Shown here piece by piece: positions 44,113 to 53,063 of a DNA stretch of 64,000 nt (positions are counted from its first letter, which is position 1; the number at the start of each line of letters is the position of its first letter). The notes under the pieces are model-generated. The model was not told where the DNA came from. It was given only the letters and a program-made list of their open reading frames with translations, and did no database searches. This stretch comes from JAUIIK01 sp041390865 (GTDB taxonomy: Bacteria; Chloroflexota; Chloroflexia; Thermomicrobiales; CFX8), in NCBI GenBank assembly GCA_041390865.1, contig JAWKPC010000003.1, forward strand, positions 351,420 through 415,419, given 5' to 3'. Made by a program: the position numbers and the translations under genes.

Positions 44113-44997
44113 TCAGGGTCTGGAATCTTCGATCTCTACGAGCTCTTCGACGGCGGCGCTGCTGGGGATGGCCGAGATCCCCCGGCCTGCCACGGACAGC
44201 GCCGCCGCGGCTGAGGCGAACCGGAGGCTCCTGCTAAGCGGCTGCCCCTGACCTCGCATCAGAAAAAGAATAGCCGCGAAGACATCGCCGGCACCGGTCG
44301 TATCGATCCGCTCGCCCGGAAATCCTTCGATCTCCATCGTGCGGCCCCGATCGATCGCCGTCGCGCCCCTCCGGCCGCGGGTGACGACGGCAAGGCCGGT
44401 TCGGCTCACGGCTTCGAATGGCTCGCGCAGCATCGCCAGCTCTTCAGACGACGCCACCATCGAGTCGAATCGAGAAGCCAGCTCGTTCGAGAGCTTGAGC
44501 GGCTCGTGCCGCACGCGCGAAGGAAGCTTCGAGTCCCATCTGCGGATCCAGCCCTGCGGTGTCACGCCGAGATAGCCCGGCGCAAGCCTCGCCAGCCCTC
44601 TCGGATCCAGCTCCTGGGCTACGGGAGCGATATGCATGACTGGAGCCCCGCGCCAGTCTGGCGGCAGGCCGCTCAGATCAATCTCACCGCCCCAGGCATG
44701 CAGCGTCTGCACCCGGCGGTCGACGACTTCGGCATTGGTGAATGTCGTCGTGGCCCGGGAGGACTGGATGACGAGCTCGACTTCGTTCGATACGAGTTCG
44801 AGATCGCGCCGGACATCTCGCGGAAGGTGGGCGATATCGCCGCGGGTCAGCACCCCGACGCGGGCGCCGGAACGAGCAGCTGCAAGCGCTGCATAGGCCA
44901 CCGAACCACCGAGCGCCGCACCCCAGGGCATGCGGTCGACGGTGAAGTGACCGATGGCGACAAAATCAGGCGTGCCGGGATTGCCCGCCGAGGTCAT
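44113..44997 (-). CDS. PfkB-family carbohydrate kinase
   Basis: 294 residues of ribokinase fold. The anion-hole/catalytic motif DTTGAGDVFAAILFLM is at about 233-248, and the N-terminal GGSVAYAALAAARSGARVGVLT fits the first sugar-binding motif. Substrate is not deducible (sugar or nucleoside). It lies between jag and mnmE, a position where no sugar kinase is usual in this conserved locus. Start ATG 44997, 25 nt after jag's stop. Confidence 0.88.
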   Translation of the reverse strand: MTSAGNPGTPDFVAIGHFTVDRMPWGAALGGSVAYAALAAARSGARVGVLTRGDIAHLPRDVRRDLELVSNEVELVIQSSRATTTFTNAEVVDRRVQTLHAWGGEIDLSGLPPDWRGAPVMHIAPVAQELDPRGLARLAPGYLGVTPQGWIRRWDSKLPSRVRHEPLKLSNELASRFDSMVASSEELAMLREPFEAVSRTGLAVVTRGRRGATAIDRGRTMEIEGFPGERIDTTGAGDVFAAILFLMRGQGQPLSRSLRFASAAAALSVAGRGISAIPSSAAVEELVEIEDSRP

Positions 44998-45022
44998 GGC
45001 TTCTCCAGTGCGATTGCGTTGA

Positions 45023-45757
45023 CTAATTCGGCACGATGGTGACGCGCCGCATGGGTTCCTCGCCGCTCGACTCGGTCGAGACGTCCGGCTGGTTCTGGAG
45101 CGTCAAGTGAACGACGCGCCGCTCGTTCGGCGGCATCGGCTCGAGCGAGATCGGACGCCGGTTGCGCACCACCTGGCGGCCTACCCGTTCGGCAAGGCCG
45201 ATCAGTGATTCTTCGCGCCGGATGCGGTATCCCTCGACATCGATGATTGCCCGGACCCAGTCGTCGGTCTGACGGTTCAGCAGCAGATTCACGAGATACT
45301 GAAATTGGCTCAGATTCTCGCCGCGCCGCCCGATGAGCAAGCCCAGATCGCGCCCCATGATATCGATGAACACCGTCGGAGGATCATCCGCGCCGACCGG
45401 CATCACCGACGGGTTGTCGACCGCCACGACATCGGCCTCGACCGCCATCCGGTCGAGCAGATCGACAACAATGTCCTTCACGAGTTGCTCGTACTCTTCG
45501 AGAACATCGTCCCCGACGGATTGCCGGGCTGCCGGTGATGATTCCTGCGGCACCGGCTGGGGTCGTCCGCCCGAGCCCTTGCGGGTCACTCGCAGGAGGA
45601 CTTCGCCGTCACCATAGAAATCGTTCTCGATCTCGGCCAATACCTCGACCGTGACATCCTCGGCCTTGGCGCCTAGTTGCTCCAATGCAAGCCGTAGCGC
45701 CTCGTCACGGGATCGCGCCTGAATATCAACGCTCGCTCGTCGGTCCATAGTTTTCAC
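45023..45757 (-). CDS. khpB: RNA-binding protein Jag/KhpB
   Basis: 244 residues. The N-terminal jag domain (SRDEALRLALEQLGAKAEDVTVEVL) is followed by a KH domain containing GRDLGLLIGRRGENLSQFQYLVN (about 135-157) and a C-terminal R3H domain (RREESLIGLAERVGRQVV, then MPPNERRVVHL). KhpB pairs with KhpA and influences cell-division and envelope RNAs. GTG start at 45757 after GGGG; ATG at 45748 is an alternative. It follows yidC after 58 nt, the usual arrangement. Confidence 0.93.
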   Translation of the reverse strand: MKTMDRRASVDIQARSRDEALRLALEQLGAKAEDVTVEVLAEIENDFYGDGEVLLRVTRKGSGGRPQPVPQESSPAARQSVGDDVLEEYEQLVKDIVVDLLDRMAVEADVVAVDNPSVMPVGADDPPTVFIDIMGRDLGLLIGRRGENLSQFQYLVNLLLNRQTDDWVRAIIDVEGYRIRREESLIGLAERVGRQVVRNRRPISLEPMPPNERRVVHLTLQNQPDVSTESSGEEPMRRVTIVPN

Positions 45758-45815
45758 TCAATCCCCTAGATCGCAGGCTTCGTGGATTCCACCCGAATCC
45801 CGGCACGGACGCCGC

Positions 45816-46838
45816 CTAGTCGGAAGACGTTGCGCGATCCGTTCGGCGACGCTTGCCTCGCCTGCGTACCTGCCCGCCGGATGCGGTAATTGTGACGACG
45901 CCTTCGGGCAGTTCTTCATCTTCGGTTTCGATGTCGTCCGGCTCATGCGCTTCGGGCTGAGTACTCGCCTGAAGCCGGGCCTTTTCTTCCTGGCGTTTCT
46001 GCAGCTCCTGGGTCTTACCTTGCATCCAGCCGAAGAAGCCGCCGATCTCGCCGGTTCCCTGGGTAGCAGCCGCGCCTGCCGGCTTCGGCTTCGGCCGGCC
46101 GAGACGCCGATCCTCCGGAAGCTCTGGAAGCCAGGGGAACCAGTCCTTGAGCGAGCCCCAGCCGGTGATGAACCACTGCTGAACAACAGAATACAGACTC
46201 TGGAAAGCCCAGTAAATGACGACGCCGGCCGGGAAATTCCAGCCAAAGAAGACGACCATCAGCGGCATAAAGTTCATCATGCTCTGCATCATTGCCTGCT
46301 GGGGATCCCGGACCTTGCCCTGATTGGCCGGCCGTGACATGCGCATCTGGATGAACTGGAAGACGCCCGCGAGAATCGCGATCGGCACGATCGGGAAGAA
46401 GATGAGCTCCCAGCGGTCGGGCGAGCCGAGATCCTGAATCCAGAGGAAGCCTTCGGCGAAGTGCCCCTGGCGCTCGTTGGATAGCTCGCGAATGGCGAAG
46501 TAGAGAGCGAAGAAGATCGGCATTTGCGCGATCATCGGGAGACAGCCGCTGGCGGGGTTTACCCCGTGCTCCGCGTACAGCTTGAGCGTCTCTTCGGAAA
46601 TCTTCTGCCTGTCTTTTCCGTACCGTTTCTGAAGATCCTTGATCTTCGGTTGCAGTTCCTGCATCGCCATCGTGGAACGGACGGACTTGATCGTCAGGGG
46701 AAGCAGAATCGTCTTGGCGATGATCGTGAAGATGATGATAGCCAGGCCGGCGCTACCGGTGTAATCGGCAAGGCTCGTCAAGCACCATTCGATCAGGTCA
46801 ACGAACTGATGCCATGGTCCGAGAATCACGTCGAACAT
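45816..46838 (-). CDS. yidC: Membrane protein insertase YidC/Oxa1
   Basis: 340 residues, short Gram-positive-type form without the large periplasmic domain. Helices: LIEWCLTSLADYTGSAGLAIIIFTIIAKTILLPLTIK (start), then the hydrophilic-groove Arg in TIKSVRSTM, and PMIAQMPIFFALYFAIREL, followed by two more helices to about residue 215. An Arg/Lys/Glu-rich tail follows. It inserts small membrane proteins, partly with SecYEG. ATG at 46838. Its 146-nt leader contains a bulged hairpin. Confidence 0.95.
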   Translation of the reverse strand: MFDVILGPWHQFVDLIEWCLTSLADYTGSAGLAIIIFTIIAKTILLPLTIKSVRSTMAMQELQPKIKDLQKRYGKDRQKISEETLKLYAEHGVNPASGCLPMIAQMPIFFALYFAIRELSNERQGHFAEGFLWIQDLGSPDRWELIFFPIVPIAILAGVFQFIQMRMSRPANQGKVRDPQQAMMQSMMNFMPLMVVFFGWNFPAGVVIYWAFQSLYSVVQQWFITGWGSLKDWFPWLPELPEDRRLGRPKPKPAGAAATQGTGEIGGFFGWMQGKTQELQKRQEEKARLQASTQPEAHEPDDIETEDEELPEGVVTITASGGQVRRRGKRRRTDRATSSD

Positions 46839-46984
46839 GTCGGAAAGAAATCCTCTCGGAATTCGAATAGGTGGTCCTTGGGGACCGCATACAACCCGGA
46901 AGCCCTGAAGATATACAGTTCAGGAATCGGCTTCCGAAATAAGACACGATATCCTGACAAGGCAAAGTCACACTCGATGATACC
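46839..46984 (-). promoter_or_regulatory. Structured leader between rnpA and yidC
   Basis: Hairpin at 46897-46936 (minus strand): an outer 8-bp arm pair CGGAAGCC/GGCTTCCG, a 5-nt bulge, an inner 5-bp pair CTGAA/TTCAG and a 9-nt loop. Closer to yidC lies a second short GGTCC/GGACC hairpin. No T-run follows, so it is not a simple terminator; a processing site or translation-control leader is possible. Confidence 0.5.
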
Positions 46985-47383
46985 CTAACGTCCGTCCGGG
47001 AATGAACCACTGCCGGCTGGATCAGTACCTAGCGGTGGCACATCCCCTACCAGTCCGGCTCTGTCCAGGACTGACTCGATCGCCTCGTCGACCTCCCGCT
47101 GTGTCGTTTCCGGTTTCACACGGTTCCTCGCAATGAAGACAATGTCGAAACCCTGCCGAAGTTTCGGGTGGATGTTCCGGACCGACTCCCGCATCAGCCG
47201 CTTGGCGCGGTTGCGGGCGACGGCGTTCCCGACTCTGCGGCCGACGGCGAAGCCGTACCGGTTGGACTCCCTGGCGTTCGGCATGACGACGGCAACAACG
47301 AGCCCACTCGCCCAGCTCTTGCCCTGGGAGCGGGCGCGTTCGAAGTCAATCGGGCTGCGTAGTCGGAATTCACGCGCGACCAT
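46985..47383 (-). CDS. rnpA: Ribonuclease P protein component
   Basis: 132 residues from ATG 47383 (GAGG upstream), preferred over a longer frame. REFRLRSPIDFERARSQGKSW at the N-terminus and the signature FAVGRRVGNAVARNRAKRLMRES identify RnpA, which with the M1-type RNA matures tRNA 5' ends. The C-terminus DVPPLGTDPAGSGSF is not conserved. It follows rpmH after a 73-nt gap containing a hairpin. Confidence 0.95.
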   Translation of the reverse strand: MVAREFRLRSPIDFERARSQGKSWASGLVVAVVMPNARESNRYGFAVGRRVGNAVARNRAKRLMRESVRNIHPKLRQGFDIVFIARNRVKPETTQREVDEAIESVLDRAGLVGDVPPLGTDPAGSGSFPDGR

Positions 47384-47405
47384 ATCGTCTGCCTCACACA
47401 GAGAA

Positions 47406-47432
47406 GAAGCCCACCGTACACTGGTGGGCTTC
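47406..47432 (-). terminator. Hairpin between rpmH and rnpA (possible attenuator)
   Basis: A 10-bp stem (GAAGCCCACC with its complement) and 7-nt loop; on the minus strand it is followed by TTCTCTG. It may partly terminate transcription so that rpmH is expressed more than rnpA. Confidence 0.5.
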
Positions 47433-47456
47433 CATGGATTCAAGCTGAAATGGACG

Positions 47457-47624
47457 CTAGCGCTTGTTGGTCGGCTTGAACTCGGTGCTGACCGACAGTT
47501 TCGCTCGTCCCTTACGGCGACGTGAAGCGAGGACCTTGCGCCCACCCTTGGTCTGCATGCGGCTTCGGAAGCCATGCTTGCGCTTCCGAGGAATTCGTCG
47601 CGGCTGATATGTCCTCTTAGGCAC
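47457..47624 (-). CDS. rpmH: 50S ribosomal protein L34
   Basis: 55 residues from GTG 47624, with GAGGGTGG about 7 nt upstream. The longer upstream frame is not L34. The sequence VPKRTYQPRRIPRKRKHGF and RMQTKGGRKVLASRRRKGR is the L34 hallmark; the C-terminus has a short extension (AKLSVSTEFKPTNKR). Promoter at 47696-47724. Confidence 0.95.
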   Translation of the reverse strand: MPKRTYQPRRIPRKRKHGFRSRMQTKGGRKVLASRRRKGRAKLSVSTEFKPTNKR

Positions 47625-47695
47625 GGAACCACCCTCTCTCATGCTGATTGCTGCCATGCCGGGCACCAGGAGATCCCCGGCCGGGCAAGACTACA

Positions 47696-47724
47696 AGCCT
47701 ACGCAGACCGTCCCCCGCTGTCAA
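47696..47724 (-). promoter_or_regulatory. Promoter of the rpmH-rnpA unit
   Basis: On the minus strand TTGACA (47724-47719), 17-bp spacer, TAGGCT (47701-47696). It is a consensus -35 with a partial -10, about 70 nt upstream of rpmH and pointing away from the MlrC gene. Confidence 0.7.
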
Positions 47725-47803
47725 ATCGTTACGGAACTCTTGCAGCATCCGCTGCGCCCCATCTAGCATGCCCCAACGACCAACGATGGGGAGGGGAACC
47801 AAC

Positions 47804-49273
47804 ATGAGAATCGCAAGGGGTGGCGTCATTCATGAGACGAACACGTTTTGCAAAGGACTGACGCCGGCGGAAGACTTCCGGCAGCTCGCAGGGCAGGAGA
47901 TCATCGACGCCCATACCGGCGTACGCAGTTACCAGGGCGGGGTTATCGAGGCGGCCGGCCGCCACGGATACGACCTCGTGCCGATCTTCGTCGCCAACGC
48001 AACGCCCTCGGCGACGATTGCCCGGGACGCCTACGAATCGCTGCGCGACCGGGTACTCGACGGAATCCGCGACGAGGGCCCGTTCGACGCCGTCTGCCTG
48101 ACCTTGCACGGCGCCGGCGTCGCCGAAGGCTACGACGACATCGAGGGCGATATCGTCAAAAGAACGCGCGAGATCGTCGGCGACGACACGCCGATCGTCG
48201 TGACACTCGATCTCCACGGCAACATGACCGAAGAGATGGTTCGCCACGCGGACCTGTGTCTCCCGTGCCACTATTACCCGCACATCGACATGTACGAGCG
48301 CGGTCAGGAGGCCATCGACACTCTGGCGCAGATGGTTGCCGGCGAGGTGCAGCCGACCTCCCACTTGACGGTCCTTCCGATGGTCATCGCGACGACGACT
48401 TCGAATTTGCCGCCGGTCAGCGAGATCAACGAGCTGTGTTTCGAGAAGGAACAGGAAGACGGCGTCCTCGACTGCGCGTTCTGTCACGGATTCGCGCCGG
48501 CGGACATTCCGCAGATCGGCATCACGATCCTCGCTACGACGGACGGCGATCCGGAGCGCGCACGGGCGGTGTCCCAGGCAATCGCAAAGGCAATCTGGGA
48601 TCGGCGCGATGAATTCCCCCACACGCTTAGAAGCGCCGAGGAAGCGATCGAAGCCGCGTTGGCCACGGAAGGTCGGCCGGTGATCCTCAACGAAGCCTCG
48701 GACAATCCTGGAGGCGGCGGTCCCGGCGACGGAACGCATCTCCTGCGAGCGATGCTTTCGGCCGGGTTGAAGGACGCGACGTTCGGCCACATCTGGGACC
48801 CGGAGGTTGCGGCGCAGGCGCACGAAGCCGGCCCCGGCGCGACGATCGACGTCCGTCTCGGCGGCCGGACGGAGGAGCTGCATGGCGAACCGATCGAGGC
48901 GACGGCCTATGTCAAGTGCGTCACCGACGGCCGCTTCATCCAGCAGTCGCCGATGGGACAGGGCGCGAGGATCGACCTCGGCAAGATGGCGCGTCTCGAG
49001 ATCGACGGCATCGACGTTCTCGTATCCTCTCGCCGCGCGCAGACGCTCGATCCGGAGGTCTTCCTGCTCCACGGAATCGACGTGATGCGCTACAAGATCG
49101 TCGCGATCAAATCAAGCGCCCACTTCCGGGCCGGATTCGAGCCGATCGCCCACGCGATCATCCAGGCTGACACGCCGGGTCTTAATTCGGTCGATCTTTC
49201 GGCCTTTACCTATAACCGGGTTAACATGCCGGTCTGGCCACTCGATCCGGACACCACCTGGGAACCGGCCTGA
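47804..49273 (+). CDS. MlrC/M81-family metallopeptidase
   Basis: 489 residues from ATG 47804 with a GGGGAGGGG site upstream. The N-terminal MRIARGGVIHETNTF and SYQGGVIEAAGRHGYDLVPIFVANATPSATI, then LDLHGN (a putative zinc His) and the CHYYPHIDMYERG segment are typical MlrC. MlrC-type enzymes cleave linear microcystin and similar peptides in some Proteobacteria; here the natural substrate is unknown. The catalytic region after NEASDNPGGGGPGDGTHLL is also conserved. No signal peptide. Confidence 0.88.
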   Translation: MRIARGGVIHETNTFCKGLTPAEDFRQLAGQEIIDAHTGVRSYQGGVIEAAGRHGYDLVPIFVANATPSATIARDAYESLRDRVLDGIRDEGPFDAVCLTLHGAGVAEGYDDIEGDIVKRTREIVGDDTPIVVTLDLHGNMTEEMVRHADLCLPCHYYPHIDMYERGQEAIDTLAQMVAGEVQPTSHLTVLPMVIATTTSNLPPVSEINELCFEKEQEDGVLDCAFCHGFAPADIPQIGITILATTDGDPERARAVSQAIAKAIWDRRDEFPHTLRSAEEAIEAALATEGRPVILNEASDNPGGGGPGDGTHLLRAMLSAGLKDATFGHIWDPEVAAQAHEAGPGATIDVRLGGRTEELHGEPIEATAYVKCVTDGRFIQQSPMGQGARIDLGKMARLEIDGIDVLVSSRRAQTLDPEVFLLHGIDVMRYKIVAIKSSAHFRAGFEPIAHAIIQADTPGLNSVDLSAFTYNRVNMPVWPLDPDTTWEPA

Positions 49274-49309
49274 TAGCTACGGGTGAGCCGGGATTCCGGC
49301 TCACCCGAT

Positions 49310-49642
49310 TCATTCTTCCCTGGTCGATCCCGCCGCGAAGAAGACGAGGATCGTCAGGTCCTCGGTGATGCTGTGAAACCGATGTTCGGCGCCGGCCTCG
49401 ACGTAGATGATCGATCCGGGCCGCGCCGGAACATCCTCGTCGCCGGCCATGAACCGGCCAGATCCGCTGATGACGTAGTACACCTCATCTTCATCGTGAG
49501 GTTGCTGCGGATCCGGCCGACCGGCGGGTAGCACGTAGATCCCGCAGTTAAGGTCCGGAACCCGCAAGAATTCGTGATAGAGATCCCCGCCTGCCCGCTG
49601 CGCCGCAAGGAGACGGTCAAGCTCGAACGATTCCATCGTCAT
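49310..49642 (-). CDS. Cupin-domain protein (small)
   Basis: 110 residues. Cupin motifs: PHDEDEVYYVISGSGRF (His/Glu ligand stretch) and PGSIIYVEAGAEHRFHSI. Metal-binding residues appear intact except that the first His pair is HD. Function unknown. The stop is 36 nt from the convergent MlrC stop. ATG at 49642 or 49636. Confidence 0.85.
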   Translation of the reverse strand: MTMESFELDRLLAAQRAGGDLYHEFLRVPDLNCGIYVLPAGRPDPQQPHDEDEVYYVISGSGRFMAGDEDVPARPGSIIYVEAGAEHRFHSITEDLTILVFFAAGSTREE

Positions 49643-49697
49643 CGATCCTACCTTCCGATCAAGCAGTGTCCACGCATGGGATATTGAGCAAAAAGGT

Positions 49698-49727
49698 ACG
49701 GGCGGCCATAAATCGTTGGCCGCCCGT
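49698..49727 (-). terminator. Hairpin in the cupin/aminotransferase gap
   Basis: ACGGGCGGCCA/TGGCCGCCCGT, 11 bp with an 8-nt loop. On the minus strand it is followed by ACCTTTTTG, a T-run; so it probably ends the aminotransferase transcript about 190 nt downstream of that gene. Otherwise 49728-49913 holds no recognised feature. Confidence 0.65.
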
Positions 49728-49913
49728 CAGGGGAGAGGAGGAGAAAAACGATCGATGAACGTGGTGTGAGCCGCGATCCGGGGGAGAGATGTTGGCTCCG
49801 TTCGCCGTTCTGTATATATCTTCGTCCAGCCTGTGCCAGAATGACATCACCCATAGGAGTGAACCAACCCCCTCTGTCTGGCTACCCGACGCTAGTACTC
49901 CCGGGACACACTC

Positions 49914-51059
49914 CTATTTCGGCGGAAGCGCCTCCAGCAGACGCTCGATATCGTCCTCGTTGTTGTAGAAGTACGGCGAAACCCGAACGCAGCCGCCTCT
50001 GAGCGACAGCGAGATCTTGCGGTCGTTCATCTCCTCAACGATCGACGCGTTCCGGTCGTGGTCGCCGGACGAGAACGTGACGATCTGCGAGCGATGCTCC
50101 GGACTCCGGTCGGAAACGATCTCGTAGCCGGACCCGGCGAGGCCCTCGACGAGATAATCCGCGAGCTTCGTCGTCTGTTCGGTCATCGCCGCCGGCGTCG
50201 CTTCGCGCAGCATCGTCAGCGATGCGCGCATCGCGGTCAACGACATGATGTTGAGGCCGCCCGTCTGGTAGCGGTCGGCCGTATCGCGGAAATTGAGCTG
50301 CCAGTTCTGGTCCTCGGCATCGGCGTCGACCGACAGCCGGCCGACGTAGGTCGGATAGATCCGATCGATCGAGCCTTTGTTGAAGACGACGACCGCATTG
50401 CCAAAGCTCGACAGCAGCCACTTGTAGCCATGCGCCGCGATAGCCGTCACGCCGGTCTCCTCGAGGTCGATCGGGTGGGCGCCGAGCGACTGGGTGCAAT
50501 CGACAAAGAGTTCGATATCCCGGTCCCGGCAGAGCTGCCCGAGCGCCTTCAGATCGTTCCGGAAGCCGTCCTGCCATTCGATGTGGGACAACGCCACGGC
50601 GCGCGTGTTCTCATCCATCGCGGCCTCGAACAGCGCGATGTCGGTCCGTCCCTCGTCGTTCTGGTCGATGAAGCGAACCTCGACGCCCTTGCGCTGCAGG
50701 TTCAGGAATGGATAGACAACAGACGGAAACTCATGGCCGGGGATGAGCACGTTGTCCCCGGACTTCCAATCGAGGCCATTGCCGAGCAGATTCATGCCGT
50801 CCGCCAGCGAGCCGACGAAGGCGACGTTGCTGGCGCTGCCGCCGGCAAGCTCGGCGATGCCTTCCCGAACATCCTTGACGACAGTCGCGCCGTAGTCCTC
50901 CGCCACGTCCGGGGGGCTGCCCCAGTTGGCTGCGTACTGCTGGACGGCCTCGATCGTCCGGGTCGGAAACGGCCCGAGGGCGGCGTGGTTCAGATAGGAC
51001 CAGGTCGAGGTTAGTGGAAATTCCTGCCGGTAGGCGGTGACGTCGACCGCTGTACTCAT
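49914..51059 (-). CDS. Class V aminotransferase (PLP-dependent)
   Basis: 381 residues of NifS/isopenicillin-epimerase type. STWSYLNHAALGPFP at the start, DCTQSLGAHPIDLEETGVTAIAAHGYKWLL (about 190-220) with the PLP-binding Lys in HGYKW, and a C-terminal SLRGGCVRVSPYFYNNEDDI that is a substrate-binding arm. A catalytic Cys loop of desulfurases is not seen; an epimerase or lyase is possible. Start ATG at 51059. Divergent from the HAD gene. Confidence 0.87.
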   Translation of the reverse strand: MSTAVDVTAYRQEFPLTSTWSYLNHAALGPFPTRTIEAVQQYAANWGSPPDVAEDYGATVVKDVREGIAELAGGSASNVAFVGSLADGMNLLGNGLDWKSGDNVLIPGHEFPSVVYPFLNLQRKGVEVRFIDQNDEGRTDIALFEAAMDENTRAVALSHIEWQDGFRNDLKALGQLCRDRDIELFVDCTQSLGAHPIDLEETGVTAIAAHGYKWLLSSFGNAVVVFNKGSIDRIYPTYVGRLSVDADAEDQNWQLNFRDTADRYQTGGLNIMSLTAMRASLTMLREATPAAMTEQTTKLADYLVEGLAGSGYEIVSDRSPEHRSQIVTFSSGDHDRNASIVEEMNDRKISLSLRGGCVRVSPYFYNNEDDIERLLEALPPK

Positions 51060-51213
51060 CTCTCCTCCAGATCATGGCATTCCTATTGGCGTCGGCGACC
51101 ATACTAGCAGCGCATCCCGCACCGGGAAAGGCGGGCAGCCACGGCTCTGACGAGAATCGAATGCTGGCGTAGGATAGGCGGCAGGTTGGACCGCCGATGG
51201 AGGACTGAAGCTC

Positions 51214-51891
51214 GTGAAAAATCATGCACTCGAAGCACGCTGGCGACCGAGGCTCGTCCTGTTCGACCTCGACAACACCCTTTGCGATCACCGGACCTCG
51301 CTGCTCATCCGGCTCGACCATGCCTTCCGGCAGGCATTTCCGGACGAAGATCAGCGCGAGCGCCTCATCGCCGCGTCGGTCAAGATCGCGACCGACGGCA
51401 CCGAGCACTTCGCCCGGCTGTTTGAAGAGGAAGGAGTAACCTCGCCCGAGATCCTTGATATGGCGCTCGATCGCTACCAGTCGGATCGGTTCCGGGGCCT
51501 CGAACTCTTCGAGGACACGCTCGACGCGATCGACGCGGTGAGCAAGAAGTACCAGGTTGCGATCATCACCAACGGTCCGACGGACATCCAGCAGCCGAAG
51601 ATCGACCTCCTCGAGATCGAGCCGCTGTTCTCGTTCATTCTGATCTCGGAAGACACCGGCTTCTGGAAGCCGGATCCGAGAATCTTCGAGCTTGCACTGG
51701 CCCACGCCGGCGTGCCGGCCCACGAAGCGATCTATGTCGGCGATTCTCCCGACCATGACATCGCCGGCGCCAAAGCGGCGGGAATTCCCGCTGTCTGGAT
51801 GAACCGGCTCGAAGAGAACTGGCCCGGCGGATCGCGCCCGGACTATGAAGTGAAGGACTTGCGGACGCTGCTCGATTGGCTTGACGTCTGA
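51214..51891 (+). CDS. HAD-superfamily hydrolase
   Basis: 225 residues, HAD subfamily IA. Motif I FDLDNTLCDH (nucleophile Asp, about 17-26), motif II IITNGP, motif III with Lys in WKPDPRIF and motif IV VGDSPDHDIAGAKAAGI. Substrates range from phosphosugars to nucleotides. GTG start at 51214 after GGAGG. No operon partner is obvious; ispH follows after about 220 nt. Confidence 0.92.
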   Translation: MKNHALEARWRPRLVLFDLDNTLCDHRTSLLIRLDHAFRQAFPDEDQRERLIAASVKIATDGTEHFARLFEEEGVTSPEILDMALDRYQSDRFRGLELFEDTLDAIDAVSKKYQVAIITNGPTDIQQPKIDLLEIEPLFSFILISEDTGFWKPDPRIFELALAHAGVPAHEAIYVGDSPDHDIAGAKAAGIPAVWMNRLEENWPGGSRPDYEVKDLRTLLDWLDV

Positions 51892-51989
51892 CCCGTGGCC
51901 CCTCGGTCGTGACGATTCCAAAGTCCATCGTATTTCAGCCGCTGGACTGCGCGCGGTCGAGAGCGTCAGGGAAATGCCCGTCCGCTCGG

Positions 51990-51995
51990 TATAAT
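51990..51995 (+). promoter_or_regulatory. TATAAT -10-like element before ispH
   Basis: Perfect TATAAT; the -35 region (about 51967-51972) is not recognisable. It would place the transcription start about 110 nt before the preferred ispH start. Confidence 0.35.
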
Positions 51996-52109
51996 CGTTG
52001 TGAAATAGGGGATTAGATTCCCGCAAATACCCGGCACGACATTACGACCGTGTATGACAGACATCACACAACCGTCGACATAACAGACACAGAGGGGCAT
52101 GGATCGCAG

Positions 52110-53063
52110 ATGATTCGCCGCATAAAGCTCGCTCATGAAATGGGATATTGCTGGGGCGTTCGACGCGCCCTCGACATCATCCAGGAGGCCGGCAGCCCGG
52201 CCGAGCCGGTCGCCACCATCGGCGACGTCATTCACAATCCGCAGGTCGTCGAGCGACTGCGCGCCGGCGGCGTCGATACCCGCCCGGCCATCTCGACCGC
52301 CGCGACTTCCGGCTTCAAGCGCGTCGCGATCACGGCCCACGGAGCGGGTCCGCACATGGCGAACGAAGCGACCGAGCATGGCGTCCAGCTCATCGACACA
52401 ACCTGCCCGCTCGTCACCAAGGTGCAGCGCCTGGCGCAGAAGCTGGTCAAGCAGGGCTACTCGATCGTCGTCTACGGAGACTCCTACCATCCCGAGGTCA
52501 AGGGCATTATCGGCTGGTCCGGCACATCGCGTGCGTACCCGGCCAAGAAACTCGAGGACCTGCCCTGGAACGCTCCCCGCGGCTCTAAGGACCCCGATGC
52601 CGAGATGCCCCCGCGTAAGGTCGCGATCGTTTCCCAGACGACGAAGAACAGCGATGAATTCATGGAGTTCTGCAACAAGCTCTCGCACTGGGTGCTCCCC
52701 GAGGGCGGCGAGCTCCGCATCTGTAACACGATCTGCGAACCGACCTATACCCGCCAGAACGCACTGAAGGATCTCGCCCGCGAAGTCGATCTGATCCTGG
52801 CGATCGGCGGCAAGAAGTCGTCGAACACGGCTCGCCTTGCCGAAGTCGGGGAGCAGCTTGGCGTCTCCAGCCACCATATCGAACGGCCCGAGGACATCGA
52901 GTGGGACTGGCTCGACATCGATGGCGACATCGGGATCACCGCCGGCGCATCGACGCCGGACGATGTGATCCAGGAAGTCATCGACTACCTCGTCGAACGT
53001 GGATTTGAACCGCCGGAAGAAGGTCTCCGAGAGTATGACCCGGAAGCGACACCGTCGTTCTAG
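52110..53063 (+). CDS. ispH: 4-hydroxy-3-methylbut-2-enyl diphosphate reductase IspH (LytB)
   Basis: 317 residues from ATG 52110; a GTG at 52050 adds 20 unrelated residues. The three iron-sulfur cluster cysteines are GYCWGV (14), DTTCPL (99) and NTICEPT (209). The conserved histidines (VIHNPQVVER at about 42 and AHGAG at about 78) are also present. It makes IPP and DMAPP in the MEP pathway. An insertion PWNAPRGSKDPDAEMPP at about 153-169 is longer than in E. coli. Its stop overlaps the next reading in another frame. Confidence 0.94.
   Translation: MIRRIKLAHEMGYCWGVRRALDIIQEAGSPAEPVATIGDVIHNPQVVERLRAGGVDTRPAISTAATSGFKRVAITAHGAGPHMANEATEHGVQLIDTTCPLVTKVQRLAQKLVKQGYSIVVYGDSYHPEVKGIIGWSGTSRAYPAKKLEDLPWNAPRGSKDPDAEMPPRKVAIVSQTTKNSDEFMEFCNKLSHWVLPEGGELRICNTICEPTYTRQNALKDLAREVDLILAIGGKKSSNTARLAEVGEQLGVSSHHIERPEDIEWDWLDIDGDIGITAGASTPDDVIQEVIDYLVERGFEPPEEGLREYDPEATPSF

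Noticed and set aside
46798..47010. Short minus-strand ORF covering the yidC leader as a possible leader peptide or YidD
   Set aside because: No YidD cysteine pattern and a random-looking sequence; the DNA is better explained by the hairpins.
47729..49072. Minus-strand frame of 447 codons opposite the MlrC gene
   Set aside because: The plus strand encodes a clear MlrC protein; the antisense reading has no family features.
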